Below, one piece after another: positions 63,183-64,000 of a stretch of DNA of 64,000 nt. The position numbers were made by a program, and so were the translations under genes. Below the pieces are notes generated by a model, which worked only from the letters and a program-made list of their open reading frames with translations, did no database searches and was not told where the DNA came from. Position 1 is the stretch's first letter; the number at the start of each line of letters is the position of its first letter. Origin of the DNA: Paenibacillus kyungheensis (GTDB taxonomy: Bacteria; Bacillota; Bacilli; Paenibacillales; Paenibacillaceae). Location: positions 189,501-253,500 of the forward strand of contig NZ_CP117416.1 of assembly GCF_028606985.1 (NCBI RefSeq), read 5' to 3'.

Positions 63183-64000
63183 ATGATGAGTAAAAAATCT
63201 TGGTCGTTGTCGTTGCTCAGCGTGTTACTACTATATATAGGTCTAATTCCGACAGTGTACGGAGCCAGTGCAACATCTACATCATCTACAGACCTATGCT
63301 CGGCTACTACCAAAGTCCGCAAACATTATATTAATGTCTCTGTAGCTACGCTGTGGAAACAACCAGGTCTGGAACGTGCGATAGACGCACCTTCATTATC
63401 CAATCCGGTCGATATGAAAAAGTGGACATCCGCAATGTCTTCTGTCACGCAACGCAGATGGTTAACAGGCAAAACAGAAACTCAAGCTTTATATGGTCAA
63501 GAAGTACGTATGTTGCAAGTAAAAGGCGAATGGGCGCAAGTTGCTGTAGTCGGACAATCCACACCGAAAAGCAAATACGGCTATCCTGGCTGGTTGCCTA
63601 AAGCACAGGTAAGCACATTAAGTACTATGGATTATAGCAAATGTCCGATAGCGATTGTGAGTGCAAAAACAGCTTATGTCTACAAAGCAGATCAAACCAC
63701 CAAAAGTGTAGAAGTTAGCTTTAACACACGTTTTCCAGTGATTGCGCAAGCTGGCAATTGGATTCAAGTCTGGACACCTAATGAGAATAAAGCATGGATG
63801 AAACAATCAGATCTAGTGTTATACGATTCATTACAGGATATAGCGAAGCCTACCGGTGCTGATCTGGTAGCGACAGGTAAGCAATTTCTAGGATTGCCTT
63901 ATCTGTGGGCAGGCATATCTGCGTATGGATTCGATTGCTCTGGATTTACATCAACAGTATATGGTTATTATGGTATTGCTTTACCTCGTGATGCATCTGC
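63183..64000 (+). CDS. NlpC/P60 (C40) cell-wall endopeptidase, 3' end beyond the window
   Basis: Reads open from ATG 63183 (CACAGGAGAT upstream) to the window end, 272 codons seen. A signal peptide of about 28 residues (WSLSLLSVLLLYIGLIPTVYGA) leads to two SH3-like wall-binding regions (SVATLWKQPGLER..WLTGKTETQALYGQEV and TAYVYKADQT) and then the C40 domain with the catalytic Cys in FDCSGFTSTVYGYYGIALPRDAS. The His and third residue lie outside. It is typical of gamma-D-glutamyl-diamino acid endopeptidases. Nothing shows an operon with melA. Confidence 0.88.
   Translation, partial: MMSKKSWSLSLLSVLLLYIGLIPTVYGASATSTSSTDLCSATTKVRKHYINVSVATLWKQPGLERAIDAPSLSNPVDMKKWTSAMSSVTQRRWLTGKTETQALYGQEVRMLQVKGEWAQVAVVGQSTPKSKYGYPGWLPKAQVSTLSTMDYSKCPIAIVSAKTAYVYKADQTTKSVEVSFNTRFPVIAQAGNWIQVWTPNENKAWMKQSDLVLYDSLQDIAKPTGADLVATGKQFLGLPYLWAGISAYGFDCSGFTSTVYGYYGIALPRDAS

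Overview
The window looks like chromosomal DNA of a Paenibacillus-type Firmicute. It is moderately A+T-rich, most starts are preceded by strong AGGAGG-type ribosome binding sites with frequent TTG/GTG starts, and terminators are hairpin-plus-T-run. The gene content fits that genus: a YesMN-type two-component system beside a carbohydrate ABC transporter, LacI and AraC regulators, many secreted glycoside hydrolases and a GH8 chitosanase. No tRNA, rRNA, prophage, IS element or CRISPR array was seen.

Layout. 0.1-6.1 kb: a secreted GH43 arabinanase, a MATE efflux pump and a secreted beta-helix (pectate-lyase-like) protein. 6.1-8.7 kb: azlCD branched-chain amino acid exporter, a divergent XRE-cupin regulator, and uridine kinase. 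8.9-11.4 kb: a strikingly A+T-rich lone gene encoding a SIR2-like plus P-loop NTPase protein, a likely anti-phage defence effector. 11.7-12.9 kb: M20 amidohydrolase. 13.1-17.9 kb: an A+T-rich island of small genes built as two cassettes. Each starts with one paralogue of a ~170-residue protein and ends with one paralogue of a ~75-residue protein, but the genes between differ. Broken gene pieces lie in it, and it resembles an orphan toxin-immunity array. 18.0-22.0 kb: a threonine-aldolase-like enzyme, a structured non-coding region, an FAD oxidoreductase and MsrA.

22.1-27.5 kb: a chitosan/amino-sugar locus with two palindromic operators, a LacI regulator, a GlcNAc-type kinase, a GH4 6-phospho-glycosidase and a GH8 chitosanase. 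27.7-36.0 kb: an EEP-family phosphatase/nuclease, a two-gene SNF2 helicase operon, and an MFS/TetR/LysE group sharing a TetR-type operator.

36.2-47.7 kb: a beta-galactoside locus. A cre-preceded YesN/YesM two-component pair is followed by an ABC importer (binding protein with cre, two permeases) and a GH2 beta-galactosidase. Its non-coding gaps are full of structured DNA: three 71-72 bp tandem repeats between regulator and kinase, a long hairpin between binding protein and permease, and three copies of a 110-155 bp palindromic repeat whose outer stems differ in sequence but stay complementary.

48.1-64.0 kb: a VC0807-like membrane protein, a MOSC protein, a SWIM-SNF2 helicase, an HD-GYP phosphodiesterase, an atypical SDR, an alkyltransferase-like protein, a soluble PAS-PAS chemoreceptor, a lipoprotein, a pyruvate kinase, two AraC regulators flanking a GH4 alpha-galactosidase, and the 5' part of an NlpC/P60 endopeptidase cut by the window end.
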